A stretch of 64,000 nucleotides of DNA, from positions 1-64,000 of the forward strand of contig DATDFQ010000032.1 in the NCBI GenBank assembly GCA_036522515.1. The letters run 5' to 3'. Both the position numbers and the translations under genes were made by a program. Positions 36,587 through 45,894 of this stretch are shown here, one piece after another (position 1 is the stretch's first letter; every line of letters starts with the position of its first letter). The notes below the pieces were generated by a model that was not told the DNA's origin, ran no database searches, and saw only the letters and a program-made list of their open reading frames with translations. Source of the DNA: Bacteroidota bacterium (GTDB lineage: Bacteria; Bacteroidota; Ignavibacteria; UBA10030; SZUA-254).

Positions 36587-38500
36587 GTGGTAGAACCCAA
36601 ACCTTATTATGATGTTGCCGTGGTTGGGGGTGGCCACGCAGGAATAGAGGCGTCACTGGCAGCCGCCAGGATGGGATGTAAGACTGCCCTCTTGACGATG
36701 GATAGAAAATCGATTGGGAGGATGTCCTGTAATCCCGCGATCGGAGGTACAGCAAAGGGGCATCTGGTGAGGGAAATTGACGCCCTTGGCGGGGAAATGG
36801 GGAAAATTGCAGATGCGACGGGGATCCAGTTCAAGATGCTCAATAAGTCTAAAGGCCCCGCTGTTTGGTCTCCAAGGTGCCAAAATGACCGCGAATGGTA
36901 TTCTGTCGAAGCTCGAAATAGGATAGAAAACCAAGAAAACCTCCATATTTTGGAGGATTCCCTCCTCGATATCCATACCTGCCAGGATGGCTCTCCTGGA
37001 AGGCTGAAAGTTCTAGGATTGTCCATGCGGGGAGGTTCGATAACCTGCCGGTGTCTCGTTCTTTGCGCAGGCACGTTCTTGCGCGGCTTACTTCATACGG
37101 GACTTAACGAAACCACGGGGGGCAGGTTCGGTGAACCAGCATCAAAGGGTGTCACCGAGGACCTTGAGAGGCTGGGGTTTACGAGCGGGAGGCTCAAGAC
37201 GGGGACCCCGCCCAGGGTTGCACTCGACAGCATTCGCCTCGAGGCTTTGGAGGAACAGCTTAGCGACGACCCACCAAAGCCCTTTTCCTTCCAAAATAGG
37301 GAGATTTCGAACAGATTGATCCCGATGTACCTCACCCACACGAACGAAGCGACTCATGAGGCCCTCAGGAAGGGATTCGACCGCTCACCCATGTTTACCG
37401 GGAGAATTAAGGGTACCGGGCCCCGATATTGCCCTTCGATCGAGGACAAGATCGTCAGATTTTCTGAGCGGGAAAGGCATCAGATCTTCCTGGAGCCTGA
37501 GGGGTATGACTCAAACGTAGTATATGTCAACGGCTTCTCTACGAGCCTTCCGGAGGAAGTTCAGTATGAGGGGCTCAAAACCATGGCGGGGCTTGAACAG
37601 GTAAAGATGCTGCGGCCCGGCTATGCCGTAGAATACGATTTCTTTCCGCCACACCAGATCAAACCCACCTTGGAGACGAAACTTGTGGAGGGCCTGTTCT
37701 TTGCCGGTCAGATCTGCGGTACATCGGGATATGAGGAAGCGGCCGCACAGGGCCTGATGGCTGGAATCAACGCCGCCCTCAGGGTAAAAGGCCATAAACC
37801 TTTCATTTTGAAGCGATCTGAGGCATATATTGGGGTGATGATCGACGACCTGGTCAGCAAGAGCACCGAAGAGCCTTACCGCATGTTCACGTCCAGGGCA
37901 GAATACCGGCTGCTCCTCAGGCAAGACAATGCAGACCGGCGACTCATGAGGCAGGGGCACCAGTTCGGTCTCATCCCCACTAGTGTTCTGGAGCGGCTTG
38001 AGACCAAGGAGGCGTTTATCAGGGACGGGATAGGCTTCCTGGAGCGGGAGACCTGTCGGCCATCGGATATCAATCCTTTTCTCGAGCAGCATGGCAACTC
38101 TCTCCTGACTCAAAGCGAGAAACTTTCTCAGCTGTTGCGCCGGCCGGGAATAAGCCTGAAGGAGCTTATCAAAATAGAGTGTATTGAGGGATGTGGATAT
38201 GTCGACAAATTGTTGAACCTTGGAGATCCCAACCTCATTGACGAGATAATCGAGCAAATTGAAATTGAAATCAAGTATGCCGGTTATATAGTCCAGCAGA
38301 CGGACCAGATCCAAAGATTCGACAAAATCGAATCGATGAGCATTCCGGATGACTATGATTTCCAATCTGTGAAATCGTTTTCGAGCGAGGGAAAAGAGAA
38401 GCTCATGAAATTCAAGCCCACCTCGGTTGCGCAAGCGTCACGCATCAGCGGGATAACGGCTGCCGATATTTCTGTGTTAATGGTTCAACTCAAACGGTAG
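36587..38500 (+). CDS. mnmG: tRNA uridine modification enzyme MnmG (GidA)
   Basis: This 637-residue flavoenzyme starts at a GTG (36587). The FAD-binding motif [22 protein letters not shown] is at the N-terminus. Family signatures are [37 protein letters not shown], and a C-terminal helical domain ending [28 protein letters not shown]. It works with MnmE on tRNA wobble uridine. It is flanked by a perfect parS before it and a partial one after it, and by rsmG downstream, the ancestral gidA-gidB arrangement near the origin. Confidence 0.97.
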   Translation: MVEPKPYYDVAVVGGGHAGIEASLAAARMGCKTALLTMDRKSIGRMSCNPAIGGTAKGHLVREIDALGGEMGKIADATGIQFKMLNKSKGPAVWSPRCQNDREWYSVEARNRIENQENLHILEDSLLDIHTCQDGSPGRLKVLGLSMRGGSITCRCLVLCAGTFLRGLLHTGLNETTGGRFGEPASKGVTEDLERLGFTSGRLKTGTPPRVALDSIRLEALEEQLSDDPPKPFSFQNREISNRLIPMYLTHTNEATHEALRKGFDRSPMFTGRIKGTGPRYCPSIEDKIVRFSERERHQIFLEPEGYDSNVVYVNGFSTSLPEEVQYEGLKTMAGLEQVKMLRPGYAVEYDFFPPHQIKPTLETKLVEGLFFAGQICGTSGYEEAAAQGLMAGINAALRVKGHKPFILKRSEAYIGVMIDDLVSKSTEEPYRMFTSRAEYRLLLRQDNADRRLMRQGHQFGLIPTSVLERLETKEAFIRDGIGFLERETCRPSDINPFLEQHGNSLLTQSEKLSQLLRRPGISLKELIKIECIEGCGYVDKLLNLGDPNLIDEIIEQIEIEIKYAGYIVQQTDQIQRFDKIESMSIPDDYDFQSVKSFSSEGKEKLMKFKPTSVAQASRISGITAADISVLMVQLKR

Positions 38501-38511
38501 ATTGTCTCTTC

Positions 38512-38527
38512 AGTTTCACGTGGAATC
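38512..38527. promoter_or_regulatory. Degenerate parS-like site
   Basis: AGTTTCACGTGGAATC shares the core GTTTCACGTGGAA with parS and differs at three of 16 outer positions. It lies in the mnmG-rsmG spacer. Confidence 0.6.
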
Positions 38528-38559
38528 TTGCGTTATAAACCCAATAAAAACAGTAGTTT

Positions 38560-39267
38560 ATGGATGATGCTGTTTTGTTCAGGTCAATATGCCAGAAAAA
38601 CCGCCTTGAAATAACGGACGCTCAGCTCAGCTCGCTCGAAGGATATGTGAAAGAGTTATTGGAATGGAATCAAAAGATCAATCTGATCTCACGCAAAGAC
38701 GAAGAACATATCTGGACGCGTCACGTGCTCGGCTCGATTGCACTCCTCTTTCAGTTCGAGTTTCTCCCGGGCTCCACGATCATCGACATCGGTACCGGCG
38801 GCGGGCTGCCGGGGATTCCCCTTGGCATCCTGTCTGAAGGCCTGGAGGTCACCCTCATAGACTCGATACAAAAGAAGATCCGGGCCGTGGCAGAGATTAT
38901 TACGAGCCGAAAGTTGGGACGAGTCAAGGCTCTCCCGGGCAGGATCGAAGAGCTGAACGGCAAGCCGCCTTTCCACCATGCATTCGATTATGTTATCGCT
39001 CGTGCAGTCGGCTCAATTTCCGATATTGTGAAATGGGGCGCACCTTTACTAAAGACCTCTTCGGGTGGTCAGCCAAACGATCCCTCCCCGCGGAAATGGC
39101 TGAAGAGGGGATCGATTATTCTCCTCAAGGGGGGAGATCTTACGGGAGAGATGGAGCAGGCACGTGTGAAGCAAAAGCCGGGGGATATTGAATCCTATCC
39201 CCTTATGATCGACGGGATCGATCCATCCGAATTTGTCGAAAAGAAAATTGTCATCATCCGCCCTTAA
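38560..39267 (+). CDS. rsmG: 16S rRNA (guanine-N7) methyltransferase RsmG (GidB)
   Basis: This 235-residue SAM-dependent methyltransferase methylates G527 (E. coli numbering) of 16S rRNA. The motif region STIIDIGTGGGLPGIPLGIL binds SAM, LLEWNQKINLI is typical of the N-terminus, and the C-terminal VEKKIVIIRP matches. It follows mnmG after the degenerate parS site. parA and parB, which often come next, are absent: murQ follows within ten bases. Confidence 0.96.
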   Translation: MDDAVLFRSICQKNRLEITDAQLSSLEGYVKELLEWNQKINLISRKDEEHIWTRHVLGSIALLFQFEFLPGSTIIDIGTGGGLPGIPLGILSEGLEVTLIDSIQKKIRAVAEIITSRKLGRVKALPGRIEELNGKPPFHHAFDYVIARAVGSISDIVKWGAPLLKTSSGGQPNDPSPRKWLKRGSIILLKGGDLTGEMEQARVKQKPGDIESYPLMIDGIDPSEFVEKKIVIIRP

Positions 39268-39276
39268 GATGCCAGA

Positions 39277-40224
39277 GTGAAACAGAACAAAACGCTTTTT
39301 GATCAGCTCCGAAAGCTCACAACCGAGCAGTCGAACCCGCGAAGCCAAACCATCGACCGGATGGACATTCCGGGAATCCTCAAGACGATTGCGCGCGAAG
39401 ATGCGACGGTACCCTCCGCCGTCAGGCGGGAGATACCCCACATTGGAAAAGCAGTGGCGATGGTCGTTCGATCGCTGAAATCTGGAGGAAGGCTTATTTA
39501 CGCCGGTGCAGGTACAAGCGGCAGGCTCGGGATCCTGGACGCGGCGGAATGTCCCCCGACATTTGGGACGCCCCCGGAGATGATACTAGGGCTCATTGCC
39601 GGCGGTAAAAGCGCCGTTTTTAGGGCAATTGAGGGGTCTGAGGACCTTCAAACCGACGGGACGCTTGCTATCCGGAAGGAGAGGGTGAGCGACAAGGATG
39701 TGGTGTGCGGGATAGCCGCGAGCATGAGAACTCCCTATGTCATCGGCGCTCTCCGGGAGGCCAAACGGCGCGGAGCTTCTACCATACTCGTCACCACGAA
39801 TTCCCGGGCGAAGCTTGCCGGTCGGGAGTTCGCCGCGCTTCGAAAAAGCGTCGACGTTGCGATCTGTCCCGTCGTCGGTCCGGAAGTGATCATGGGATCG
39901 ACACGGATGAAAGCCGGCACCGCCCAGAAACTTGTGCTTAACATGATCACCACCTGTTCCATGGTCCGGCTCGGGAAGATCTATGGGAACATGATGATCG
40001 ATCTGCGACTGAACAGCCGCAAGCTCGAGGAGCGCGCGAAGCGGATCGTCATGATCGCCACAGGCCTTGACTATGCCCGGGCCTCCGCCATGCTGGACGA
40101 GGCGGGCGGGCACGTGAAAACCGCCATCGTGATGGCAAGATTGGATATCTCAGCCCGCCAGGCGAAGGCCCGGCTCAAAAAAGCCGGCGGCTTCGTCCGG
40201 GGCGCACTCAAGAATTCGCGTTGA
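39277..40224 (+). CDS. murQ: N-acetylmuramic acid 6-phosphate etherase
   Basis: This 315-residue SIS-domain enzyme starts at a GTG (39277) 9 bases after rsmG. It cleaves the lactyl ether of MurNAc-6-phosphate to GlcNAc-6-phosphate in peptidoglycan recycling. Family markers are TEQSNPRSQTIDRMDI, the sugar-phosphate motif YAGAGTSGRLGILDAAECPPTFG with the catalytic Glu in DAAECPP, IAGGKSAVFRAIEGSEDL with the second Glu, and CPVVGPEVIMGSTRMKAGTAQKLVLNM. It may be co-transcribed with rsmG. No MurNAc kinase or transporter lies nearby. Confidence 0.95.
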   Translation: MKQNKTLFDQLRKLTTEQSNPRSQTIDRMDIPGILKTIAREDATVPSAVRREIPHIGKAVAMVVRSLKSGGRLIYAGAGTSGRLGILDAAECPPTFGTPPEMILGLIAGGKSAVFRAIEGSEDLQTDGTLAIRKERVSDKDVVCGIAASMRTPYVIGALREAKRRGASTILVTTNSRAKLAGREFAALRKSVDVAICPVVGPEVIMGSTRMKAGTAQKLVLNMITTCSMVRLGKIYGNMMIDLRLNSRKLEERAKRIVMIATGLDYARASAMLDEAGGHVKTAIVMARLDISARQAKARLKKAGGFVRGALKNSR

Positions 40225-40255
40225 CAACATCCACCCACAACACCCACGATCGGTC

Positions 40256-40960
40256 ATGAAGCCGGAACTGCTCGATTCCGAAATGTACCCGCCGTTCGGC
40301 GGCTTTCCGAAGGAAGGGATAAAATTCCTCCGGCAGCTGAAGAAGAACAACAACCGGGAATGGTTCGCGAAACATAAACCCGAATTTGAGGATTTCGTGA
40401 AATTGCCGATGCAATCGCTCATCGCTTCCTTGCGTGAGCCGATGTCGAGGCTTGCCCCGGAGTTCGATGTCCATCCAAAAAGAAGCATGTTCCGGATCTA
40501 CCGGGACACGCGCTTCAGCAAGAACAAGCTTCCCTACAAGACTCATGTGGCGGCGGTCTTTCATCACAGAGGAAACTGGCAGGGGAGCCCCGGGTACTAT
40601 TTTCACATCGAGCCCGGGCAGGTCTTTCTCGGGGGAGGAATTTACATGCCGGATAGCAGCCAGTTGAAGAAAATCCGGGCAGCGATAGCAAGCCGGCCGG
40701 ATGAGTTCCGGTCGATCGTCGAAGACAAGTCATTCAAGCGGAAGTTCGGCGGCCTGGAGGGTGAAAAACTCAAGAGGAATCCGCTCGGCTATAGCGCCGA
40801 TCACCCCATGATTGAATGGCTGAAATATAAGCAATTCTTCTCCGGGGTCGAGTGGGAGGAGAAGAGCTGCTATACGCCGAAAGTGGTGGGCAATATCGTT
40901 CAGGTCTACAAGGAGATGCTGCCGTTGATCCGGTTCCTGAATGAGGCGCTCGGTGTTTAA
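40256..40960 (+). CDS. DUF2461 family protein
   Basis: This 234-residue cytosolic protein matches the DUF2461 (TIGR02453) family: FPKEGIKFLRQLKKNNNREWFAKHKPEFEDFVKLP near the start, RDTRFSKNKLPYKTHVAAVFHH, and PGYYFHIEPGQVFLGGGIY. Function is unknown in the family, which is widespread in Bacteroidota and proteobacteria. The stop overlaps the start of the FG-GAP protein gene by 20 bases, but the products look unrelated. Confidence 0.9.
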   Translation: MKPELLDSEMYPPFGGFPKEGIKFLRQLKKNNNREWFAKHKPEFEDFVKLPMQSLIASLREPMSRLAPEFDVHPKRSMFRIYRDTRFSKNKLPYKTHVAAVFHHRGNWQGSPGYYFHIEPGQVFLGGGIYMPDSSQLKKIRAAIASRPDEFRSIVEDKSFKRKFGGLEGEKLKRNPLGYSADHPMIEWLKYKQFFSGVEWEEKSCYTPKVVGNIVQVYKEMLPLIRFLNEALGV

Positions 40961-42107
40961 GACTCTCCTTTTTCTCCTTCTGGTCGCGGAAAGCTGTGCG
41001 GCCCCCCAACCAGGCGGGGGAGTCTCTTTTCGGCCGGCGATTCACCTTCCGGTAGGGGGCCATCCGAACTCGGTTTCCGTTTCGGACCTAAACCGCGACG
41101 GAAAGAAAGACATCATTGTGGCCTATAGCGACAAGTCCATGATTGCGATCTTCGTGGGTGACGGCAAGGGGAGTTTTATGCAAGCGAAAGGCTCACCCTT
41201 TCCGGCAGGGCAGGAGCCTAACGATATTGCAGTAGGGGATTTTAACGGCGACGGCCGCTCCGATCTCGCCGTTCCGAATCACGGAGTGAAGACCGCAACC
41301 GTCCTTCTCGGGGATGGGAAGGGGGGATTCTCATTCGCTCCCGGGTCTCCGTTCAGCGTGCAGAGTAGGCCCCATCCACACGGGATTGTGGCTGCGGATT
41401 TCAACGGCGACAAGAAACTCGACCTCGCAGTGGAGAGCTGGGGAGAGAACAAGGTGCTTGTGATGTTCGGCATCGGCGATGGCTCCTTCTCGCAACCGGG
41501 CGTGAAATTCGATGTCGGGAAGATGCCGTACCAGCGCCTGCGCGCCGCGGACCTCAATGCCGACGGGCATCCGGATATTATCACCTCGAACTTTGAAGGA
41601 AGCTCCGTCTCGGTTCTCCTTGGAGACGGCAAAGGGGGGTTCACGCCTGCCGGCTCGGGGAACATCCCCGTGCCCGAGTCCCCGTTTGGACTTGCCGTGG
41701 GAGATTTCAACGGGGACCATCATCCCGATATCGCAGTCAGCCATTATTCCGGCCAGGGCGATGACCGGAGCAAGGACGGAGTCTCACTCCTTTACGGCGA
41801 CGGAAAAGGCGGTTTCACCCTGGCGAAGGGCTCGCCGTTTCCCACAGGGCATTACCCTCCGATGGTCGCGGCGGGCGACCTGAATGGGGATGGATTCACC
41901 GATATGGTCCTGCCGAACAAAATGGAAAACAGTGTGACACTCTATCTCGGGGGGAGGAACGGTATCAAGATGGCGGAGGGCTCCCCGATATCGGTGGGAC
42001 ACGGACCTCAGTGTGCGGTCATCGATGATATCGATGGGGACGGCAAGGCGGATATCGTCGTAACGGAAGAGGACGACAACGATGTGGTAATCCTCTTTAC
42101 GAAGTAG
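40941..42107 (+). CDS. FG-GAP/VCBS repeat secreted protein
   Basis: This 388-residue protein has a signal peptide FLLLVAESC and at least six repeats of the calcium-binding FG-GAP/VCBS form, with DxNxDGxxD loops (DLNRDGKKDI, DFNGDGRSDL, DFNGDKKLDL, DLNADGHPDI, DLNGDGFTDM, DIDGDGKADI). These repeats form a beta-propeller with Ca-binding loops. No enzymatic domain is attached. It is probably an extracellular or periplasmic carbohydrate- or surface-binding protein. The Cys at the lipobox position suggests a lipoprotein, though Glu at -2 is atypical. Confidence 0.88.
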   Translation: MRRSVFKTLLFLLLVAESCAAPQPGGGVSFRPAIHLPVGGHPNSVSVSDLNRDGKKDIIVAYSDKSMIAIFVGDGKGSFMQAKGSPFPAGQEPNDIAVGDFNGDGRSDLAVPNHGVKTATVLLGDGKGGFSFAPGSPFSVQSRPHPHGIVAADFNGDKKLDLAVESWGENKVLVMFGIGDGSFSQPGVKFDVGKMPYQRLRAADLNADGHPDIITSNFEGSSVSVLLGDGKGGFTPAGSGNIPVPESPFGLAVGDFNGDHHPDIAVSHYSGQGDDRSKDGVSLLYGDGKGGFTLAKGSPFPTGHYPPMVAAGDLNGDGFTDMVLPNKMENSVTLYLGGRNGIKMAEGSPISVGHGPQCAVIDDIDGDGKADIVVTEEDDNDVVILFTK

Positions 42108-42186
42108 CGATCCCTCCGGGTTCCACGGCCCACCTCCCAACCCTCAGAATTTTTCAAGCGCGAATTAGTTCAAGAGAAACATTGAA

Positions 42187-43377
42187 ATGACTCTCAACTT
42201 GAATCCCTGGCGTGGTTTAAAGGGGCTCCCCAGGGAAATTTGGGTCCTCTTCATGACCACGCTCGTCAATCGAGCCGGTACGATGGCACTTCCTTTCCTG
42301 GTTCTTTACCTCACGAGGAGCAGGGGACTTTCCGCCGGGCAGGCCGGTCTGACGCTCGGCGTTTATGGTGTTGGAGCCATGATCACCGCGCCCATCTCGG
42401 GGGCGCTTACGGACCGTATCGGTTCGCTTCTCGTGATGAAGGGGTCTCTCGTTTTTTCCGCTCTCCTGTTGTTCCTGTTCCCGTTCATACCGGACTATCG
42501 CGGCGTTCTTCTTCTCACATTTCTTTGGGCGATGGCGAACGAAGCATTCCGGCCCGCGAGTCTCTCGGCCACGGCCGAATATGTCGCGCCTGAGAACAGG
42601 AAAACGGCGATGGCGGTTGTGCGCGTGGCGATCAATCTGGGGATGAGTATCGGACCGGCGGTGGCGGGAATCCTTGCAACGTATTCCTATTCTTACCTCT
42701 TCTTCGTCGATGGAGGAACGGCTCTCCTTGCCGCAGGTGTTCTCTTTTTGTTCCATGGCCAGAAAAAGGGACAATCAAAAAAGAGCGAAGGCCCCATGTT
42801 CACCTGGATCGGAGATCCCCGGCTCCTCTACATCCTGGCTCTCTTCATCCCGGTTGAGCTCATCTTCTTCCAGCATGAGGGATCCTTGCCGCTGTTCCTG
42901 GTAAATCAGCTCGGGATGCCGGAGAAGCTTTACGGCTTTCTCTTCCCGATCAATACAATTCTCATCATTTTTCTCGAGGTCCCGCTTAACCTGGCCATGG
43001 CGCACTGGCCGCACAAGAGAACGCTCATGCTGGGGGCGCTTTTGATCGGAGCAGGGTTCGGAGCCCTCATGTTCGCGAACAGTTTCATCGGAGTGGCGAT
43101 CACGGTTGTCATCTGGACCTTTGGAGAAATGATCTTTTTCCCGACGAGCGCTGCGTTCGTTGCGGACATCGCCCCGGAAGAGAAACGGGGCGCATACATG
43201 GGACTCTACGTCTTATCGTTCAGCTTCGCATTTGCTTTGGGCCCCTGGTTGGGAACCGCGGTTCTCCAACATTTCGGGTCCACCGTTTTATGGGGATGTC
43301 TGTTTGGTCTGGGGGTTCTCTCGGCACTGATGACAATGCGGGTTTCGGAGAGAAAGGAGGGCCAGCCGGAGCACTGA
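42187..43377 (+). CDS. MFS transporter (MdtH-like)
   Basis: This 396-residue, 12-helix major facilitator has a loop-2/3 signature YGVGAMITAPISGALTDRIGS and the usual Gly/Pro-rich helices (MSIGPAVAGILATYSYSYLFFVDGGTALLAAG). The overall pattern resembles multidrug exporter MdtH. It is followed by another MFS gene 49 bases later and may be co-transcribed. Substrate is unknown. Confidence 0.85.
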   Translation: MTLNLNPWRGLKGLPREIWVLFMTTLVNRAGTMALPFLVLYLTRSRGLSAGQAGLTLGVYGVGAMITAPISGALTDRIGSLLVMKGSLVFSALLLFLFPFIPDYRGVLLLTFLWAMANEAFRPASLSATAEYVAPENRKTAMAVVRVAINLGMSIGPAVAGILATYSYSYLFFVDGGTALLAAGVLFLFHGQKKGQSKKSEGPMFTWIGDPRLLYILALFIPVELIFFQHEGSLPLFLVNQLGMPEKLYGFLFPINTILIIFLEVPLNLAMAHWPHKRTLMLGALLIGAGFGALMFANSFIGVAITVVIWTFGEMIFFPTSAAFVADIAPEEKRGAYMGLYVLSFSFAFALGPWLGTAVLQHFGSTVLWGCLFGLGVLSALMTMRVSERKEGQPEH

Positions 43378-43426
43378 TGCTCGAGCTTAACCCATATTCA
43401 GCAGGGCGATTGAGCCGGGGAGAAGG

Positions 43427-44692
43427 ATGAAGGAAGAACACTCCCCCCAGACTCCCCCCGCGCCGATCTCCGAGCGGACCATCCTGTTGGTGCTCACCTC
43501 CATTCAGTTCACGAACATACTCGATTTCGTGATCATGATGCCGCTGGGGCCGCAGTTGATGAGGGTCTTTTCGATTTCTCCGCAGGAATTCGGATTCGTC
43601 GTATCCGCCTATACGTTCAGCGCGGGCATCTCGGGATTCCTGGCGGCGTTCTTTATCGACAGGTTCGATCGCAAGAAAGCCCTCCTCGTGTTGTATTCGG
43701 GATTCACAGTCGGGACGTTTCTCTGCTCCTTCGCACCGACTTACCTTTTCCTGGTTGGAGCGAGAATTATCGCGGGGACATTCGGGGGTATTCTCGCCGC
43801 GACAATCCTGGCGATCGTCAGCGACATGGTCCCTTACGACCGGCGGGGCGCAGCGATGGGGATGATCATGACGGCTTTTTCTCTTGCGCAGGTCGGTGGA
43901 GTCCCGATCGGTCTCTTTCTTGCAAACCATTTCAGCTGGCACGCGCCGTTTGTATTCCTCGCGTCTTCGGCGCTTATCTGCATGCTGATAGGAGCCTGGG
44001 TTCTTCCCCCCATGAGGTCCCACCTGCAATCGGTGCGTCACGACAGTCCGTTTCAGACCGTCAAAGCCCTCCTGACGGACGCGGCGCCGCAGCGGGCCAT
44101 ACTCTTCATGGGAACGCTGATTTTTGGGGGATTTGCGATCTTTCCATATATCAGTCCTTACATGGTTTCCAATGCCGGGCGGACGGAATTGGATCTCCCG
44201 TATCTCTATTTCTTTGGAGGAGCCGCGACGATTATATCGTCCCGGGTGGTCGGCAAGCTTGCGGACCGCTTCGGAAAACTCCGTGTTTTCACATACCTCG
44301 CCTGGGCTTCGCTTTTGCCCGTGATCCTGATGACGAACCTGCCTTCCGTCTCTCTTCCCGTCGCCATCATCGTGGTGACGGTGTTCATGGTGATCGTATC
44401 GGGAAGGGCGGTGCCATCGCTGGCGATGGTCACGGCAGCCGTCCACCCGGAGCGACGGGGGAGCTTTCTTAGCATCAGCGCGTGCGTTCAGCAACTCTCG
44501 GCCGGGGTCGCGTCTCTCATGGGAGGATTCATACTGGGAAAGTCGTTGGGCGGAGGGATCACAAATTTCGGATGGGTCGGATTAATATCCTGTCTCACGA
44601 CGGTCCTTTGCATCTTCCTCGCAAAAGGACTTCGGCAGGTCGACTCAACGCCGGAGGCAACTCCCGCCGCAGAAGCGGCGGGGATCGGGTAG
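43427..44692 (+). CDS. MFS transporter (DHA1-like)
   Basis: This 421-residue, 12-helix major facilitator has, near the N-terminus, LTSIQFTNILDFVIMMPLGPQLMRVFSISPQEFGFVVSAYTFSAG and the DHA1 loop FIDRFDRKKALLVLY. The charged C-terminal tail is rich in Ala/Glu. It resembles sugar-efflux and drug-proton antiporters, but the substrate cannot be read. It converges with an aminotransferase gene 20 bases away. Confidence 0.85.
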   Translation: MKEEHSPQTPPAPISERTILLVLTSIQFTNILDFVIMMPLGPQLMRVFSISPQEFGFVVSAYTFSAGISGFLAAFFIDRFDRKKALLVLYSGFTVGTFLCSFAPTYLFLVGARIIAGTFGGILAATILAIVSDMVPYDRRGAAMGMIMTAFSLAQVGGVPIGLFLANHFSWHAPFVFLASSALICMLIGAWVLPPMRSHLQSVRHDSPFQTVKALLTDAAPQRAILFMGTLIFGGFAIFPYISPYMVSNAGRTELDLPYLYFFGGAATIISSRVVGKLADRFGKLRVFTYLAWASLLPVILMTNLPSVSLPVAIIVVTVFMVIVSGRAVPSLAMVTAAVHPERRGSFLSISACVQQLSAGVASLMGGFILGKSLGGGITNFGWVGLISCLTTVLCIFLAKGLRQVDSTPEATPAAEAAGIG

Positions 44693-44707
44693 CGGGGGGT
44701 GCCCCGC
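44692..44707 (+). terminator. Short GC hairpin between convergent genes
   Basis: GCGGGG (44692-44697) and CCCCGC (44702-44707) form a six-base stem with a four-base loop right at the stop of the MFS gene. There is no T-run, so termination would be weak or Rho-assisted. Confidence 0.35.
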
Positions 44708-44711
44708 CATG

Positions 44712-45881
44712 TTAGAGGGAGACGAACCTGACGATTTCCCGGACTCCCTGATGAAATATTTCCCTTGGAGTCAGCAGGCTAACGACAAGATGTCCCTCGG
44801 TTCCGAAGTCGTAGAAGTAGCCCGGATGGAGATAGATACCCGTCTGATCGAGCAGTGCAAGCGCCCACTCCTCGTCTGTCCTCACACTGGGGACACGGAT
44901 TATTGCGGACCATCCGCCTTCAGAGTTGAGCATGGAGGCCGGCGACTCGGATCGGATTGCCTTTCGAAGGCACGCATAGTTGGATCGAATCCGCTCGAGG
45001 ATGTTCGCCCGAACGCTCTCACCCGCTCGCACTATTTCAGGAAGGGCAACCTGTACCGGGGTGTTCACGGATAGGTACGTATCGCACACGATCTCAAGAC
45101 GCTGCAACGCCTCCCCAGTTTCTGTCTCAGAACCACCCACAATAATCCATCCAAGTTTCAGTTGGGGAAGGCCCGCCATCTTCGAAATTCCGTTCAGAGT
45201 GAATGTCAGTGTATTTTCTTCGCCGGCCGTCGAGATGGGTTCGTGATTCGGATCGAGAGGATAATCGACGAACACTTCGTCCACGATGAGCGCAATCGAG
45301 TGTTCGAAAGCGATTTCTTTGAGAGCGCGGTACATCGATTCGTTCAAAAACATCCCGGTCGGGTTGTGCGGGTTGATAATGACCAGGCCTTTGGTGGAAG
45401 GGGTGATCGCCTCCCGCACGGAATCGAGATCGACGCTCCACGAGTGATCGTATGTCAGGCTGTACGGTGTGAGCCTGACGTCGTTCAGCTGCGCGAGGTG
45501 ATCGAAGAGGGGATACGAGGGTTGGGGCACCAATATCTCCCCGCCGGGGTCGCAGAGGAGCCTGAACAATATCGAGTACGCCTCGCTCGTACTCGCGGTA
45601 AGGAAGATCCTGGACGGGTCCGCCTTACTTCCTTTTGATTCGTAATGCCGGGAGATCGTTTCGCGCGCGCTGAGAAGACCACGCGGGTCGGGTTCGTAGT
45701 GAAGGGCGCGGGAATTCGAAAGGGAATTCAGGATCTCAGTCCCGGGATAGGCGATTCCGCAGTCGGTGGGGTTGGAAAGGGTAAGATCGTACACCGGTTT
45801 TCCGCTTTTCCGGCGAGCCCCGAGGAGCATTGACAGGCTGTTTGGTTCGCGGTGCCACTCCGTACGACGGGAGAACTTCAT
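44712..45881 (-). CDS. PLP-dependent aminotransferase class I/II
   Basis: This 389-residue fold-type I aminotransferase has substrate/PLP motifs LTLSNPTDCGIAYPG, RIFLTASTSEAYSILF, IINPHNPTGMF, IVDEVFVDYP, and the PLP lysine in NGISKMAGLPQLKLGW, with a C-terminal WIIVGG. It resembles AspC-like enzymes of the class I/II family acting on an amino acid, but substrate specificity is not readable. It is upstream on the same strand as no other metabolic gene. typA lies beyond on the same strand, 13 bases apart. Confidence 0.9.
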   Translation of the reverse strand: MKFSRRTEWHREPNSLSMLLGARRKSGKPVYDLTLSNPTDCGIAYPGTEILNSLSNSRALHYEPDPRGLLSARETISRHYESKGSKADPSRIFLTASTSEAYSILFRLLCDPGGEILVPQPSYPLFDHLAQLNDVRLTPYSLTYDHSWSVDLDSVREAITPSTKGLVIINPHNPTGMFLNESMYRALKEIAFEHSIALIVDEVFVDYPLDPNHEPISTAGEENTLTFTLNGISKMAGLPQLKLGWIIVGGSETETGEALQRLEIVCDTYLSVNTPVQVALPEIVRAGESVRANILERIRSNYACLRKAIRSESPASMLNSEGGWSAIIRVPSVRTDEEWALALLDQTGIYLHPGYFYDFGTEGHLVVSLLTPREIFHQGVREIVRFVSL

Positions 45882-45894
45882 CTGATTGGAAGTG

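Noticed and set aside
40100-40125. CACGTGAAAACC as a third parS site
   Set aside because: Only the CACGTGAAA core matches and the left half is unrelated; it is inside murQ coding sequence.
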